DNA of 64,000 nucleotides from Phyllobacterium trifolii (GCF_014192095.1 NZ_JACHXN010000011.1:124001-188000); one strand, 5' to 3'. Shown: positions 28,516-38,514, numbered from the stretch's first letter. Numbers and translations are program-made. The notes: generated by a model not told the origin, from the letters alone.

Positions 28516-31500
28516 ACGAACAGCGCTACGCCGAACTGCAGGTGACGTCGCACTTCTCGTTTCTGCAGGGAGCCAGTTCCTGCGAGGAATTGTTCGGGCA
28601 GGCGGCACTGCTCGGCATCGAGGCATTGGCAATCGTCGATCGCAACAGTGTTGCCGGGATCGTTCGCGCACATCAGGCCGCCAAGGATGCTGGTATCAGT
28701 TTGATTGTCGGTTGCCGTCTCGACCTTGTGGACGGTACGTCGATCCTGGTTTATCCAACAGACCGCCCAGCCTATTCGCGCCTCTGCCGCCTGCTGTCGC
28801 TCGGCAAGAAACGCGGCGGCAAGGCCAAGTGCATTCTGGACTGGTCGGACGTGATGGCCTATGGCGAAGGCTTGATTGCCGTTCTGTTGCCGGAACAGGC
28901 GGACGATCTGTGCGCGATTCAGTTGCGCAAGTTGCGGGAGTTCTTCTCCGACAGGGCTTACATGGCCCTGACGCTCAGACGACGGCCGAATGATCAGTTG
29001 CGGCTGCACGATCTGTCCAATTTGGCGGCACACGCACAGGTTCCGACTGTCGTCACCAATGACGTGCTCTTCCATACTCCCGACCGCCGGATCCTGCAGG
29101 ATGTCGTTACCTGCATCCGCCACAATGTCAGTATCGACGACGCGGGCTTCCGGCGCGAACGTCATGCGGACCGCTATCTGAAACCGCCGGAAGAAATGGC
29201 TCGGCTGTTCGGCCGCTATCCGGAGGCGCTGGCGAGAACGCACGAGATTGCCTGCCGCTGCCATTTCTCCCTCGACGAACTTGCCTATCAATATCCTCAG
29301 GAGCGTACATTGCCGGGGCTCTCCGCTCAACAGGCGTTGGAGAAGATGACTTGGGAAAGCGCCACTGAGCGCTATCCGGAAGGATTGCCGGACAAAGTCA
29401 CTGCAACATTGAAGCATGAGCTGAAACTGATCGAGACGCTCGGGTACGCGCCATACTTCCTAACGGTCAATTCCATTGTCCGCTTTGCCCGCTCGCGTGA
29501 CATCCTTTGCCAGGGCAGGGGATCGGCTGCCAACAGCGCCGTCTGCTATGTGCTCGGCATCACCTCGATCGATCCAGAACGCAATGATCTTTTGTTCGAA
29601 CGCTTTGTCTCGGAAGAACGGCGGGAACCGCCCGATATTGACGTCGACTTCGAACACGAGCGCCGTGAGATCGTCATGCAATGGGTGTTCGAAACCTATG
29701 GCCGCAATCATGCAGCCCTTTGTTCGACCGTCATCCGTTACCGCGCCAAAGGCGCTCTGCGCGATGTCGGCAAGGCATTGGGATTGCCTGAAGATGTAAC
29801 CAAGATGCTGTCATCACAAGTCTGGGGTTGGGGCGAAGACATCGGGGCCAAACATGCCCAAAACCTAAATTTGAATATGAGTGATAGACGTTTGCGGTTG
29901 GCACTTGATCTTGCACAGCAACTGACGGGAGCACCGCGGCACTTGTCGCAGCACCCCGGCGGGTTTGTGCTGACCCATGACAGGCTTGATGAGCTGGTGC
30001 CGATCGAGCCGGCCGCCATGCCCGACCGCCAGGTCATCGAATGGGACAAGGACGACATCGATATCCTCAAGTTCATGAAGGTCGACTGCCTGGCGCTTGG
30101 CATGCTGTCCTGCATGAAACGCGGCTTCGATCTTCTTGCCGAGCACAAGGGCATCAATCTCGATCTGGCAACCATTCCCGCTGAGGACCCGCGCACTTAC
30201 GCGATGATCCGCAAGGCCGACACGCTCGGCACTTTCCAGATCGAGAGCCGGGCGCAGATGTCGATGCTGCCGCGGATCAAGCCACGCACCTTCTATGACC
30301 TTGTCATCGAAGTCGCCATCGTGCGCCCGGGCCCAATCCAGGGTGACATGGTGCATCCTTACCTGCGACGGCGTGAGGGCAAGCAAGAGGTCGCTTATCC
30401 CAAGCCCGAACTGGAAAAAGTTCTGGGCAAGACGCTTGGCGTGCCGCTGTTTCAGGAACAGGCGATGCGGGTTGCCATAGAATGTGCGGGTTTTACGCCG
30501 GGCGAGGCTGATCAATTGCGAAGGGCAATGGCCACTTTCAAGCACACGGGCGGCGTTTCCAAATTTGGCACCAAGCTCATCGAAGGTATGGTGGCCAACG
30601 GCTATGAGCGCGAGTTTGCCGAGCGCACCTTCAAACAGCTTGAAGGCTTCGGTTCCTATGGTTTTCCGGAAAGCCACGCCGCATCGTTCGCCCTTATCGC
30701 CTATGCCTCTTCGTGGCTGAAATGCTGGCATCCCGACGTCTTCTGTGCGGCGCTGTTAAATGCACAGCCTATGGGGTTCTATGCTCCGGCGCAGATCGTC
30801 CGTGATGCCCGCAATCATGGTGTCGAGATCAGACCCGTCTGCATCAATGCCTCCCGCTGGGACTGCACACTCGAGCCGACAGACGTCGAGGAAAGGCTTG
30901 CCATACGCCTTGGCATGCGAATGGTTCGAGGACTCGCCAACAAGGAGGCTGCGAAGATCATCGGCACTCGCAGTGACGAGCCCTTCGTTTCCATTGACGA
31001 CCTCTGGCGACGGGCAGGGGTCTCGACGTCATCTTTGGTGGAGCTGGCGGAAGCCGACGCTTTTCAGCCGTTCTTGGGATTAACACGGCGGGAAGCACTC
31101 TGGGCGATCAAGGCACTGCGCGATGAACCGCTGCCATTGTTCGCGAGCGCGTCAGTTCGCGCAGCGCAAACGGTGCCGGAACTGCAGGAACCTACCGTCC
31201 AGCTTCAGCCGATGAAGGCCGGCGGCGAGGTTGTTGAGGACTATCGCCATGTCGGACTGACCCTGCGCGATCACCCGATCGCCTTCCTGAGGGAGAGCCT
31301 GCGTCATCGCCGCATCATATCTTGCGCCGAAGCCATGCAGTCGCGCGATGGACGATGGGTTGAAACGGCGGGTCTGGTTCTGGTTCGACAACGCCCTGGA
31401 TCGGCCAAGGGCGTTATGTTCATCACAATCGAGGACGAAACGGGCATCGCCAATCTGGTCGTCTGGGTCAAGGTGTTCGAAAAATATCGTCACATCGTGT

Positions 31501-31778
31501 TGTCTGCAGGCATGATGGCCATCAAGGGCAAGATCCAGCGGGAAGGCGATGTCGTCCACCTCGTCGCCAACAGGTTGACGGATCTGTCGTCGGAACTCGC
31601 AAGTGTTGGCGATCGGGATGCAGAATTTCCGTTGCCGCATGGACGCGGCGACGAATTCCATCACGGCAGTCCTGCTTCCGACCCACGCTCAGTACCAAAG
31701 GGCATGAAGGCGCGCGACTTCTTTGATCCCTACGGGCACATTGATACGATCAAAGTGAAGACACGCGATTTCAAGTAG
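28512..31778 (+). CDS. dnaE2: Error-prone DNA polymerase III alpha subunit DnaE2
   Basis: The 1088-aa protein starts at 28512 ([23 protein letters not shown]). It has an N-terminal PHP domain, the catalytic aspartates of the C-family polymerase ([15 protein letters not shown] and [10 protein letters not shown]), helix-hairpin-helix DNA binding and a C-terminal OB fold. It is shorter than replicative DnaE (about 1160 aa) and lacks the last tau-binding region, as usual for DnaE2. It carries out damage-induced mutagenic synthesis with ImuA and ImuB. Confidence 0.95.
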   Translation: MNEQRYAELQVTSHFSFLQGASSCEELFGQAALLGIEALAIVDRNSVAGIVRAHQAAKDAGISLIVGCRLDLVDGTSILVYPTDRPAYSRLCRLLSLGKKRGGKAKCILDWSDVMAYGEGLIAVLLPEQADDLCAIQLRKLREFFSDRAYMALTLRRRPNDQLRLHDLSNLAAHAQVPTVVTNDVLFHTPDRRILQDVVTCIRHNVSIDDAGFRRERHADRYLKPPEEMARLFGRYPEALARTHEIACRCHFSLDELAYQYPQERTLPGLSAQQALEKMTWESATERYPEGLPDKVTATLKHELKLIETLGYAPYFLTVNSIVRFARSRDILCQGRGSAANSAVCYVLGITSIDPERNDLLFERFVSEERREPPDIDVDFEHERREIVMQWVFETYGRNHAALCSTVIRYRAKGALRDVGKALGLPEDVTKMLSSQVWGWGEDIGAKHAQNLNLNMSDRRLRLALDLAQQLTGAPRHLSQHPGGFVLTHDRLDELVPIEPAAMPDRQVIEWDKDDIDILKFMKVDCLALGMLSCMKRGFDLLAEHKGINLDLATIPAEDPRTYAMIRKADTLGTFQIESRAQMSMLPRIKPRTFYDLVIEVAIVRPGPIQGDMVHPYLRRREGKQEVAYPKPELEKVLGKTLGVPLFQEQAMRVAIECAGFTPGEADQLRRAMATFKHTGGVSKFGTKLIEGMVANGYEREFAERTFKQLEGFGSYGFPESHAASFALIAYASSWLKCWHPDVFCAALLNAQPMGFYAPAQIVRDARNHGVEIRPVCINASRWDCTLEPTDVEERLAIRLGMRMVRGLANKEAAKIIGTRSDEPFVSIDDLWRRAGVSTSSLVELAEADAFQPFLGLTRREALWAIKALRDEPLPLFASASVRAAQTVPELQEPTVQLQPMKAGGEVVEDYRHVGLTLRDHPIAFLRESLRHRRIISCAEAMQSRDGRWVETAGLVLVRQRPGSAKGVMFITIEDETGIANLVVWVKVFEKYRHIVLSAGMMAIKGKIQREGDVVHLVANRLTDLSSELASVGDRDAEFPLPHGRGDEFHHGSPASDPRSVPKGMKARDFFDPYGHIDTIKVKTRDFK

Positions 31779-31879
31779 AGGAGGGGATCGCAAGATCGTA
31801 CTTACCTGGCGCAAAGGCTTGATACGGGATGCGTCGAGCGATAATGATACTGTTGAATTTGCTATCGGGAGAATTAATC

Positions 31880-32089
31880 GTGGCTACAGGTACTGTGAAA
31901 TGGTTCAATGCAACCAAGGGTTTCGGTTTTATCCAGCCGGATGACGGTGGCGCTGACGTCTTCGTCCATATTTCTGCCGTTGAGCGCGCCGGAATGCGCA
32001 GCTTGAATGACGGGCAAAAGATCAATTACGAGATGGTCCGCGACAACAGATCCGGCAAAATGTCCGCCGATCAATTGAGCGCAGGTTAA
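31880..32089 (+). CDS. Cold-shock protein (CspA family)
   Basis: The GTG at 31880 follows GGGAG by 8 nt and gives 69 aa. It shows the two RNA-binding motifs KGFGFI and VFVHISA of the cold-shock fold. These proteins melt RNA secondary structure. A terminator lies 30 nt downstream, so it is a single-gene unit. Confidence 0.93.
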   Translation: MATGTVKWFNATKGFGFIQPDDGGADVFVHISAVERAGMRSLNDGQKINYEMVRDNRSGKMSADQLSAG

Positions 32090-32119
32090 ATCGTCCCAGC
32101 CGAATACCAAACAGCAACG

Positions 32120-32145
32120 AGGCGGGATCATGGTCCCGCCTTTCT
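32120..32145 (+). terminator. Rho-independent terminator after the cold-shock gene
   Basis: AGGCGGGA (32120-32127) and TCCCGCCT (32134-32141) form an 8-bp stem with a 6-nt loop, followed by TTCTT. Confidence 0.85.
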
Positions 32146-32440
32146 TCTCGTGTCTCGGCAAGCAAACCGTTCCCGGTATTTCCGCGATGGGAGGGGCGCG
32201 GTTCGTCGAGCGCCGAAGGCAGCGGTCGTCTCCAGTGACCCCGTAATTCTCCTGCGTTCTTCGCACATTCGGTCGTAGGGAAAGGCGGCCAGCGTTCCCG
32301 GCTTCCGTTTCTTGCTGCTGGAACCACGGTCGACCAAGATGATAACCTTCAACGACATTTACACTGGGCATGCAACGTTCGAAGGCCACTACGAGTTGCC
32401 AATATCGGCATTACCGCGTTTGTAAACCCCGTCTGAAATC
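32146..32440. other. Intergenic stretch before pcm
   Basis: No gene recognised. It leads to an EcfG-like promoter at 32441. Confidence 0.35.
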
Positions 32441-32465
32441 GGAACAACCGACTTCATTCGAGGTT
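32441..32465 (+). promoter_or_regulatory. EcfG (RpoE2)-like promoter ahead of pcm
   Basis: GGAAC (32441-32445), 16 nt, then GGTT (32462-32465) fits the rhizobial general-stress consensus GGAAC-N18/19-TT, with one mismatch to the strict CGTT. The pcm start lies 35 nt downstream. Confidence 0.45.
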
Positions 32466-32500
32466 AAGGCAATGGATGCACCGCTACCGGAGTGCTTGGA

Positions 32501-33136
32501 ATGCGTGATTTCTCCCGTGCGCGGAACCGAATGGTAGATACCCAGATCGCCCGGCGTGGTATAAATGACCCTCATGTTCTGCAGGCCATGCGCCGCGTGC
32601 CGCGCGAAGCTTTTGTCGATCCGGGACTTGAGGAGTTTGCCTATGAAGACAGCCCCTTATCCATAGGCGAGGGCCAGACCATTTCGCAGCCCTACATCGT
32701 TGCGCGAATGATTGAGGCCGCTGGGCTGAGGCCCGGTGAAACGGTCCTCGATGTGGGGGCAGGATCCGGCTTTGCCGCGGCGGTGGCCAGCCAGATCGCT
32801 AAGCGTGTGTTTGCCATCGAACGCCATCGCACGCTTGGCGAATCTGCGAGTAAGCGATTGCGGGATCTTGGCTACGACAACATCGATCTACGTATTGGTG
32901 ACGGCACGAAGGGATGGCCCGAGGCCGCACCCTTCGACGTCATTCTGGTCGCGGCCGGCGGGCCAGAGGTGCCCCCGGCGCTGAAGGAGCAGTTGACCAT
33001 CGGTGGTCGCTTGGTGATGCCAGTCGTCCTTGACGAATGGACTCAGACGCTTCGCAAACTAACCCGTGCGAGCGAAACCGCCTTTGAGGCGGAGGATCTC
33101 GACTCCGTGATGTTCGTCCCCTTGATCAGCGAGTAG
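32501..33136 (+). CDS. pcm: Protein-L-isoaspartate O-methyltransferase
   Basis: The 211-aa enzyme repairs isoaspartyl damage in proteins using S-adenosylmethionine. It has VPREAFVDPGLEEFAYED, the active-site segment GEGQTISQPYIVARM and the methyltransferase motif VLDVGAGSGFAAAVAS. The ATG at 32501 has GGAG 8 nt upstream; GTG 32492 is an alternative. Protein repair fits the stress-gene context. Confidence 0.92.
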   Translation: MRDFSRARNRMVDTQIARRGINDPHVLQAMRRVPREAFVDPGLEEFAYEDSPLSIGEGQTISQPYIVARMIEAAGLRPGETVLDVGAGSGFAAAVASQIAKRVFAIERHRTLGESASKRLRDLGYDNIDLRIGDGTKGWPEAAPFDVILVAAGGPEVPPALKEQLTIGGRLVMPVVLDEWTQTLRKLTRASETAFEAEDLDSVMFVPLISE

Positions 33137-33238
33137 AACTGGTCGGAAGAGAGCGTCGCGTCACTGCAGCACGCCAAGTAGCCGTGCCGAGATCAGCGCA
33201 GCTTGGCATTGTTTTTCACCATCAATGCGATCGCCGCA

Positions 33239-33799
33239 TTAAGCTGCACGGCGCTTGTGCGCACCTTCTTCGATCTCTTCTACGATCTTTGAAACAAAAG
33301 CCGGAAGGTCGTCCGGACTGCGCGAGGTGATAATACCCTCGTCAGTCACTACTTCCTCATCCTTCCAGTTCGCTCCGGCATTCGTCACGTCTGTTTTAAT
33401 CGACCAGTATGACGTCGCATCGCGACCCCGGAGGGCATCGGCTTCGATAAGAAGCCATGGCGCATGGCAGATCGCAGCAACCGTCTTGCCGCTGTTCAGG
33501 AAGTCTTTCACGATGCGCATGGCGTTGTCGTCCCGTCTTAAAACATCCGGGTTGATCTGTCCGCCTGGCAGAACCAGCGCGTCGAAGTCGTCAACCGAGG
33601 CTTCCGAGGCAAGTAGGTCCACGGCGACGGTATCGCCCCAGTCTTTCTTGTCCCAACTCTTGATGCTACCGGCTTTCGGGGATGCAATCTTGACGTCTGC
33701 ACCGCGCTTTCGCAACTCATCGTAGGGGACCCGGAGCTCCGATCGCTCATAGCCATCGGTTGCGAGAATTAGAATACGTGCTTCATTGATGGAAGGCAT
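33239..33799 (-). CDS. DJ-1/PfpI family protein
   Basis: The 186-aa protein has the PfpI layout: ILILATDGYERSELRVPYDEL at the N-terminus, ALVLPGGQINPDVLR, and the nucleophile elbow AICHAPWLL with its cysteine and histidine. Members act as deglycases, glyoxalases or chaperones in stress. A possible EcfG-like promoter lies upstream at 33877-33901. Confidence 0.9.
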   Translation of the reverse strand: MPSINEARILILATDGYERSELRVPYDELRKRGADVKIASPKAGSIKSWDKKDWGDTVAVDLLASEASVDDFDALVLPGGQINPDVLRRDDNAMRIVKDFLNSGKTVAAICHAPWLLIEADALRGRDATSYWSIKTDVTNAGANWKDEEVVTDEGIITSRSPDDLPAFVSKIVEEIEEGAHKRRAA

Positions 33800-33876
33800 G
33801 GCTGTTCCTTTCGGTTCGGGCTGATGTCAGCGCGGTCAATCGAGAGCTGGAGCTCTGCCGTGCTGTTTAGGTCGGA

Positions 33877-33901
33877 AACTTTTAACGAACGCAAATGTTC
33901 C
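33877..33901 (-). promoter_or_regulatory. EcfG-like promoter for the PfpI gene
   Basis: On the minus strand GGAAC (33901-33897), 16 nt, AGTT (33880-33877) fits GGAAC-N18-TT. It lies about 78 nt ahead of the start codon. Confidence 0.4.
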
Positions 33902-34033
33902 AAATGGAGGGGGGCAGTCAGCTTGCCATTCTGCGCTCCGAGGGCACTTAAAGAGCGGACCATATGTCTTATTTTATTGCGGGGATTTGAAACGCTGTCA
34001 TCCTGACCGTGCTTTCTTTTGGAAGCCTACACC

Positions 34034-34068
34034 GAAAAGCCCTCGTACCCCCGTTACGAGGGCTTTTC
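34034..34068. terminator. Bidirectional terminator-like hairpin
   Basis: Perfect 14-bp arms GAAAAGCCCTCGTA (34034-34047) and TACGAGGGCTTTTC (34055-34068) with a 7-nt loop; A- and T-runs flank both sides. Confidence 0.7.
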
Positions 34069-34106
34069 ATCCATCGAATAACTAAGAATTGCCTCGTACG
34101 AAGGCC

Positions 34107-34128
34107 AGCCCGGACTGGCGGGCTTTTG
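34107..34128. terminator. Short terminator-like hairpin
   Basis: AGCCCG (34107-34112) and CGGGCT (34119-34124) with a 6-nt loop, followed by TTTT on the plus strand. Its orientation suits plus-strand transcription reaching this gap. Confidence 0.45.
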
Positions 34129-34198
34129 GTTCTATTCGTCCCCGGGGTTGTACAGCTTTGGGATGGATGAGTGCGCACGCAAGGCAGACCGCGTCCGA

Positions 34199-34834
34199 TT
34201 ATCCTCCGGTGTCGTCGTGGCTCGCGCTCAGCGACTTCGATTCAGGCGACCCCTTGTAGCGAAGGAAGATTGACAAAACGACGAGCATTGCCGTGGAGAA
34301 GAATTCGGATTGCCAGTTTTGAAACGACTCAAACCAGAACCGCGCGCCGCCAATATAAGCAAGCAGTGACTGCGCGCTGTTGCCATGAATAGCGGCTTCG
34401 GCATTTGATGCTAAATGGCTGGCAAGCATATGCCCGAGGAAGGAAAGGATAAACAAGAGCAACAAGACCAGTCCAAGCGAGTAGTGGTAGAGCCAGCGTA
34501 ACAGAGGACCATGACGCCACCTAGCCGGGTAGCGGGGCTTATCCCCTTCGGGCGGTTCCTCTGGGTCGCGGGATTCAGCGGATCCCTTTTGGAAGAGATA
34601 TGCGGTGAGAACTACGTAAGTCGCCATTTGCAACCATTCGCTCTCCCAGTTTTCAAAGAGCGCCGACAAGAAATTTTCGTTGGTCAAGTATTGAGTGATT
34701 GATATCGCAGGCAGGCCATGCTGCGCCAGCTGTTCGTTTTCATGGTAATGGCCAGCGACGGTCATGCCGATCATGCTAAGGAGGAACGCGGTCAAAAGGG
34801 CAATCGTCAGGCCGTTGTTACGCAGTATACGCAT
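34199..34834 (-). CDS. DUF6766-type membrane protein
   Basis: The start at 34834 (MRILRNNGLTIALLTAFLLS) has GGAGAAGC upstream and gives 211 aa. Membrane helices are near residues 8-28, 73-90, 125-150 and 178-195, with paired motifs FENWESEWLQM and FQNWQSEF that suggest an internal repeat. The family is widespread in rhizobia and uncharacterised. It lies 31 nt after the HD-domain gene, probably in one operon. Confidence 0.75.
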   Translation of the reverse strand: MRILRNNGLTIALLTAFLLSMIGMTVAGHYHENEQLAQHGLPAISITQYLTNENFLSALFENWESEWLQMATYVVLTAYLFQKGSAESRDPEEPPEGDKPRYPARWRHGPLLRWLYHYSLGLVLLLLFILSFLGHMLASHLASNAEAAIHGNSAQSLLAYIGGARFWFESFQNWQSEFFSTAMLVVLSIFLRYKGSPESKSLSASHDDTGG

Positions 34835-34865
34835 ATCGCTTCTCCGGTGCGAGAATCCATCAATT

Positions 34866-35282
34866 TCACGAAAGTCGCGCCAATGCCTCTTCATACTTGG
34901 CCAGCTTCTCCCGCGCTTTGGGAGCCTCCAAGTGCGACTCTACCTTTTCGATATTGTCTTTCAGGTCAGCGATTTTAACGCGTCGTCCAAGGCTGTTTTC
35001 TCGCGTGCGTTGGACAAAGTCGAAATACGGTTCGCCTTGGCGACGGCTGACTGAATCGATTGCTTCCAGGATATGACCGGGAAGTCCTTCCGAACGCAGG
35101 CTATCGAGCGTCAACGCAGTTTTCTCGACAACATCATGCAGGACACCGACGATTCTCTCATCCTCCGTATCCAAGGCGAGCATCACCCTCAAAGGGTGGA
35201 AGATATACGGTTCTTTATCGTCAGCGAGGTAACCAGCATGGGCGCTGGTAGCAATTGAGATAGCGTGCTCCAAAGAGGTCAT
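34866..35282 (-). CDS. HD-domain phosphohydrolase (small RelA/SpoT-type HD)
   Basis: The 138-aa protein has HAGYLADDKEPYIFHPLRVML and the HD pair in VGVLHDVVEKT, as in the hydrolase half of SpoT and in small MESH1-type ppGpp/NADPH hydrolases. No synthetase domain is present. Hydrolysis of a nucleotide is likely, but the substrate is not shown. GGGAG precedes the ATG. A weak EcfG-like promoter is upstream. Confidence 0.8.
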   Translation of the reverse strand: MTSLEHAISIATSAHAGYLADDKEPYIFHPLRVMLALDTEDERIVGVLHDVVEKTALTLDSLRSEGLPGHILEAIDSVSRRQGEPYFDFVQRTRENSLGRRVKIADLKDNIEKVESHLEAPKAREKLAKYEEALARLS

Positions 35283-35317
35283 GTGGGTTCTCCCAGCGCT
35301 TGGTGATAGCTCTCTCT

Positions 35318-35342
35318 AATCCTCCGGGGAACAAGGCGTTCC
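35318..35342 (-). promoter_or_regulatory. Weak EcfG-like promoter for the HD/DUF6766 pair
   Basis: On the minus strand GGAAC (35342-35338), 18 nt, TT (35319-35318) fits the loose GGAAC-N18-TT pattern. It overlaps a small GGAAC...GTTCC palindrome, so the assignment is uncertain. Confidence 0.3.
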
Positions 35343-35398
35343 ATCTAACCTGGGATTTCTTTCGCTGGCGTCTGCATGGCGTTGCTGACGATTGCTTT

Positions 35399-35423
35399 GG
35401 AACACGCAATTGGCTGGCGCGTT
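35399..35423 (+). promoter_or_regulatory. EcfG (RpoE2) promoter ahead of csbD
   Basis: GGAAC (35399-35403), exactly 16 nt, CGTT (35420-35423) matches the general-stress sigma factor consensus fully. The csbD start lies 27 nt downstream. Confidence 0.75.
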
Positions 35424-35450
35424 TCAGTCCCACAAACAAGGAGATGTGTC

Positions 35451-35654
35451 ATGGACTGGAATCGCGTGGAAGGTAATTGGATGCAGGTGAAAGGCAAGAT
35501 CAAGGAGCAATGGGGCAAGTTGACCGACGATGACCTTGACGTCATCGCCGGGAAGCGTGACCAGCTGGAAGGCAAGATCCAGGAACGGTACGGCAAAGCG
35601 AAAGACGAAGCCAGGCGCGAAGTCGACGACTGGTACAACACTCAGACTTGGTAG
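35451..35654 (+). CDS. CsbD-family stress protein
   Basis: The 67-aa protein MDWNRVEGNWMQVKGKIKEQ... has the CsbD helical repeat (GKIKEQWGKLTDDDLDVIAGKRDQLEGKIQERYG). AAGGAGAT precedes the ATG. CsbD-like proteins are among the most strongly induced general-stress proteins, in keeping with the promoter at 35399. Molecular role unknown. Confidence 0.92.
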   Translation: MDWNRVEGNWMQVKGKIKEQWGKLTDDDLDVIAGKRDQLEGKIQERYGKAKDEARREVDDWYNTQTW

Positions 35655-35697
35655 GCTTCATAGCGCTCTATCTGCGGCAAATGGAGGAGAAAAGAGG

Positions 35698-35967
35698 ATG
35701 ACAGACAGCAAAACAACAACCGACCACAAAACAATTCAGCGGTGGTCTGAAGAGCGCAAAGGTGTTCCGTCCAAAGTGGCAGAAAGCGGCGAAGGCGGCA
35801 TCCTGAGGATTGATTTCGGCAAACCGGAAGAAGGTTTGAAGAAAATTTCCTGGGAAGATTTCTTCAAGGTATTCGACGAACGTCAACTCGCCTTTCTTTA
35901 CCAGGACAAGACTGCCGACGGAAAAATGAGCCGTTTCAACAAATTCATCGGCAGAGACGGGTCATAG
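35698..35967 (+). CDS. Conserved rhizobial hypothetical protein (89 aa)
   Basis: The protein begins MTDSKTTTDHKTIQRWSEER and contains GILRIDFGKPEEGLKKISWEDFFKVFDERQLAFLYQD. Relatives in rhizobia are sometimes labelled as glucan branching enzyme, but the protein is far too short and has no such domain. GAGG precedes the ATG. It follows csbD closely and probably shares its promoter. Confidence 0.8.
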   Translation: MTDSKTTTDHKTIQRWSEERKGVPSKVAESGEGGILRIDFGKPEEGLKKISWEDFFKVFDERQLAFLYQDKTADGKMSRFNKFIGRDGS

Positions 35968-35973
35968 ACGCCA

Positions 35974-36585
35974 TTGGCAAGTGGTTTACGGTTTGGACCC
36001 ATCGGAAAAACCTCGGTCCATTTATGTGTCGATATGCAAGGATTATTTGCGCGGGGAAGTCCGTGGGAGGTTCCCTGGTTTGATCGCGTATTGCCGAACG
36101 TTCACAAGCTCGTAGAGGCCAACGCCGCACGAACCATTTTCACAAGGTTCATTCCCGCCGACGATCCCGACACCGCAGGTGGTACTTGGAAGCGCTATTA
36201 TTCGAGATGGCCTGAAATGACCGTCGATCGGGTAGACAAATCGCGTGTCGATCTGGTCCCGGAACTCGCCCGTTACATTCCGCCTGCGAGGCAGTTCGAC
36301 AAACATACCTATTCTCCATGGGTGTCAGGCCAATTGCACTCTGCTCTGACGAAATCTGGAATCGATACACTTATCGTCTCGGGAGGAGAAACCGACGTTT
36401 GTGTGCTGACCACAATATTGGGGGCTGTCGATCACGGGTACCGCGTGATCGTCGTAACGGACGCGGTGTGCAGCTCTTCGGACGATGCCCACGACGCAAT
36501 ACAATTGTTTTTTAGCCAAAGACTGTCACAACAGGTGGAGACAGCCGAGACGGCCGAAATCCTTGAAGCGACGCTCCGCAATTGA
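35974..36585 (+). CDS. Isochorismatase-family cysteine hydrolase
   Basis: The 203-aa protein has the catalytic triad pattern of the family: Asp in LCVDMQGLF, Lys in QFDKHTYSP, and the nucleophile Cys in GGETDVCVLTTILGA. It hydrolyses an amide or vinyl ether; nicotinamidase-like and isochorismatase-like activities cannot be separated here. The only supported start is TTG at 35974, 7 nt after the previous stop, so it is the third gene of the csbD unit. Confidence 0.85.
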   Translation: MASGLRFGPIGKTSVHLCVDMQGLFARGSPWEVPWFDRVLPNVHKLVEANAARTIFTRFIPADDPDTAGGTWKRYYSRWPEMTVDRVDKSRVDLVPELARYIPPARQFDKHTYSPWVSGQLHSALTKSGIDTLIVSGGETDVCVLTTILGAVDHGYRVIVVTDAVCSSSDDAHDAIQLFFSQRLSQQVETAETAEILEATLRN

Positions 36586-36964
36586 TCTGGTGACGGGAGT
36601 ACCGAACCTGTTAGAGGGTTCAATGCCATGCGTTTTCTGCGAAATACCGGACTGAAGATAGCAACAGCAAGGATGACGAATTGACTCGCCATGCTCAACC
36701 AACTCTTGGGCTGTGAGACTATCTCTCAGATGAGGCATTCTGTTCCACGCTATTTGAGAAATGCCAGAGCGAATGCTTGGGAATGGCGTGCTGACGGCTT
36801 ATCTGTTTCATATTGGATTGGATGCATCTCGCGACCTTGGAACATTTGCAGCATTGGCTGAGTTCTTTTCCTGAAGGTTTCACGAGCTGCTTCCATGACA
36901 CAGGCCTCGATCGGGGATCGCCACCGGAACCGAGGGCTTACACCGTGACCGAAAGGACGCGTTC
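36586..36964. other. Intergenic stretch before the flavin reductase gene
   Basis: No gene is seen in these 380 bp. A weak EcfG-like element is at 36839-36864 (GGAAC, 17 nt, AGTT). Confidence 0.4.
36839..36864 (+). promoter_or_regulatory. Weak EcfG-like promoter
   Basis: GGAAC (36839-36843), 17 nt, AGTT (36861-36864) fits GGAAC-N19-TT. It lies 100 nt before the start of the reductase gene. Confidence 0.35.
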
Positions 36965-38053
36965 ATGACTGAACACACGACGCCGGAGCCCCGTAAGGGG
37001 ACGCCAAGCCCAAGGATAGATGCGTCGGAGTTCCGTCAGCGTTTTTTGAGCCAGTTCAAGGATCCTGCATTCAATCCTCTGAAGACTGAACTTGATCTGA
37101 TCGTGGCGGCTGCATGGGACGCTTACAGGCACCAGCGCAAGAGCCCCCTGACTTCAAAGGCAGGTCCAGGATACCACGATCCCGAGTATGACCTCGCGGT
37201 CGACTGGATCGATGCAAAGGCAAAGGTTGATGCGGCAAAGCGTCAATACGAAGATAGCGCCGCTCGTCGCCGGGTACTCCTGATCAGCGGATCACCGCGT
37301 AGCGAACATACGTGTCCCGGTGAAATGTCCAAATCCTTTCGGCTCGTGGAAATCGCTCGTGAAGTGTTCAACCAATCGGGCGAGGTGGACGTGGAGGTTC
37401 TGGAGCTTGGCAAACTTACTTCTGAATACGGTCGCAACATCCACCCCTGCAAAGCCTGCTTTTCCACCTCGCCGGCGCTCTGCCACTGGCCATGCTCATG
37501 CTATCCAAACTATTCTCTCGGCCAGACGCAGGACTGGATGAACGACATCTATCCAATGTGGGTCGCGGCACACGGGGTGATGATCGTCACGCCAGTGAAT
37601 TGGTACCAAGTTACATCCCCGGTCAAATTGATGATGGACCGTCTGGTCTGTGCCGACGGTGGCAATCCCGATCCGACCCTGACACAGGGCAAAGACGCCA
37701 AGCTGGCAAAGCAGATCGAATTGGAGGGCTGGGATTACCCGAGACACCTCGCGGGCCGCCTCTTTTCGGTGATCGTGCATGGAGATGTGGAAGGGGTGGA
37801 GAATGTTCGCCGCAGCATTTCGGACTGGCTTCGCTTCATGCAGATGTCGCCAGCGGGTCCGCTTGCTGAAGTTGACCGCTATATAGGTTACTGGAAACCT
37901 TATGCCACAAACCACGAAGAGCTCGATGCCGACACCGCCATTCAAGGTGAGGTCCGCAACGCCGCTCGAACGCTATTGGAGGCAGTGCTTGCCCAGCGTA
38001 ACGGACGATTCGTTGCAGCCGGAAAAGACCTGCAGCAACCCCGTCAGAAATAG
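36965..38053 (+). CDS. Flavodoxin-like NAD(P)H-dependent reductase with N-terminal extension
   Basis: In this 362-aa protein the flavodoxin-like fold starts near residue 100 (RRVLLISGSPRSEHTCPGEMSKSF, the FMN-phosphate loop) and continues through CKACFSTSPALCHWPCSCYPN, a cysteine-rich loop, and VTPVNWYQVTSPVKLMMDRLVC. The first 95 residues are an extra helical region. It likely reduces quinones, metals or other electron acceptors. It is larger than ordinary reductases of this family (about 200 aa) and unlike ArsH at 51.4 kb. Confidence 0.8.
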   Translation: MTEHTTPEPRKGTPSPRIDASEFRQRFLSQFKDPAFNPLKTELDLIVAAAWDAYRHQRKSPLTSKAGPGYHDPEYDLAVDWIDAKAKVDAAKRQYEDSAARRRVLLISGSPRSEHTCPGEMSKSFRLVEIAREVFNQSGEVDVEVLELGKLTSEYGRNIHPCKACFSTSPALCHWPCSCYPNYSLGQTQDWMNDIYPMWVAAHGVMIVTPVNWYQVTSPVKLMMDRLVCADGGNPDPTLTQGKDAKLAKQIELEGWDYPRHLAGRLFSVIVHGDVEGVENVRRSISDWLRFMQMSPAGPLAEVDRYIGYWKPYATNHEELDADTAIQGEVRNAARTLLEAVLAQRNGRFVAAGKDLQQPRQK

Positions 38054-38073
38054 CGTGAAGATGTCCAGCCGTA

Positions 38074-38514
38074 CTACCTTGTGTTTGGATTCCCGAGCTT
38101 TGGATCGCGACGACGCGTATATTCGTCAACCCGTGGCAAATCGTCAGAAAATTCAATCCATGGAAGCCTGAACTTCTGGTAGCCATGGACGGCTGGTTTG
38201 AACCGCTCCGGATGGTCAAAAAATCCGATTGTGAAATACTGTTCATCAGGAATTCCATCATCAGTATATCCGATCGAACTCCCACAGCGTCCGCAGAAGC
38301 TGCGGACGACACCGGGAGTTTTGGAATATGTCTTCACCTTGCCCTGTACGATGCTGAACTGTTCCGGCCGATAGCCTATCCAAACGGTCAACGGCCCACC
38401 TATTGCACGCCTGCAATCGTCGTCGTGGTCATAGTTGATCCAGAATGGGTCGCCGCGACATTCGGCGCGTATAGCGCCGCAAAAACAGCCAGCAGTTTCA
38501 ATCCGTTCGGTCAT
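38074..38514 (-). CDS. GFA/CENP-V family zinc protein
   Basis: The 146-aa protein has a GFA fold with GCFCGAIRAECRGDP and SFCGRCGSSIGYTDD, two of the metal-binding cysteine pairs. The third position usually reads CHCxxC, but here it is YDHDDDCRRAIG, so the metal site is altered. Relatives are often labelled glutathione-dependent formaldehyde-activating enzymes, but their function is largely unproven. Confidence 0.85.
   Translation of the reverse strand: MTERIETAGCFCGAIRAECRGDPFWINYDHDDDCRRAIGGPLTVWIGYRPEQFSIVQGKVKTYSKTPGVVRSFCGRCGSSIGYTDDGIPDEQYFTIGFFDHPERFKPAVHGYQKFRLPWIEFSDDLPRVDEYTRRRDPKLGNPNTR

Larger units (their letters stand above)
33800..34198. other. Intergenic stretch with a weak promoter and two terminators
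   Basis: The region between divergent or convergent units holds the EcfG-like promoter at 33877-33901 and the hairpins at 34034-34068 and 34107-34128. No gene is seen. Confidence 0.5.

Noticed and set aside
28485-29417. 310-codon minus-strand frame
   Set aside because: Shadow of dnaE2, whose domains are complete on the plus strand.
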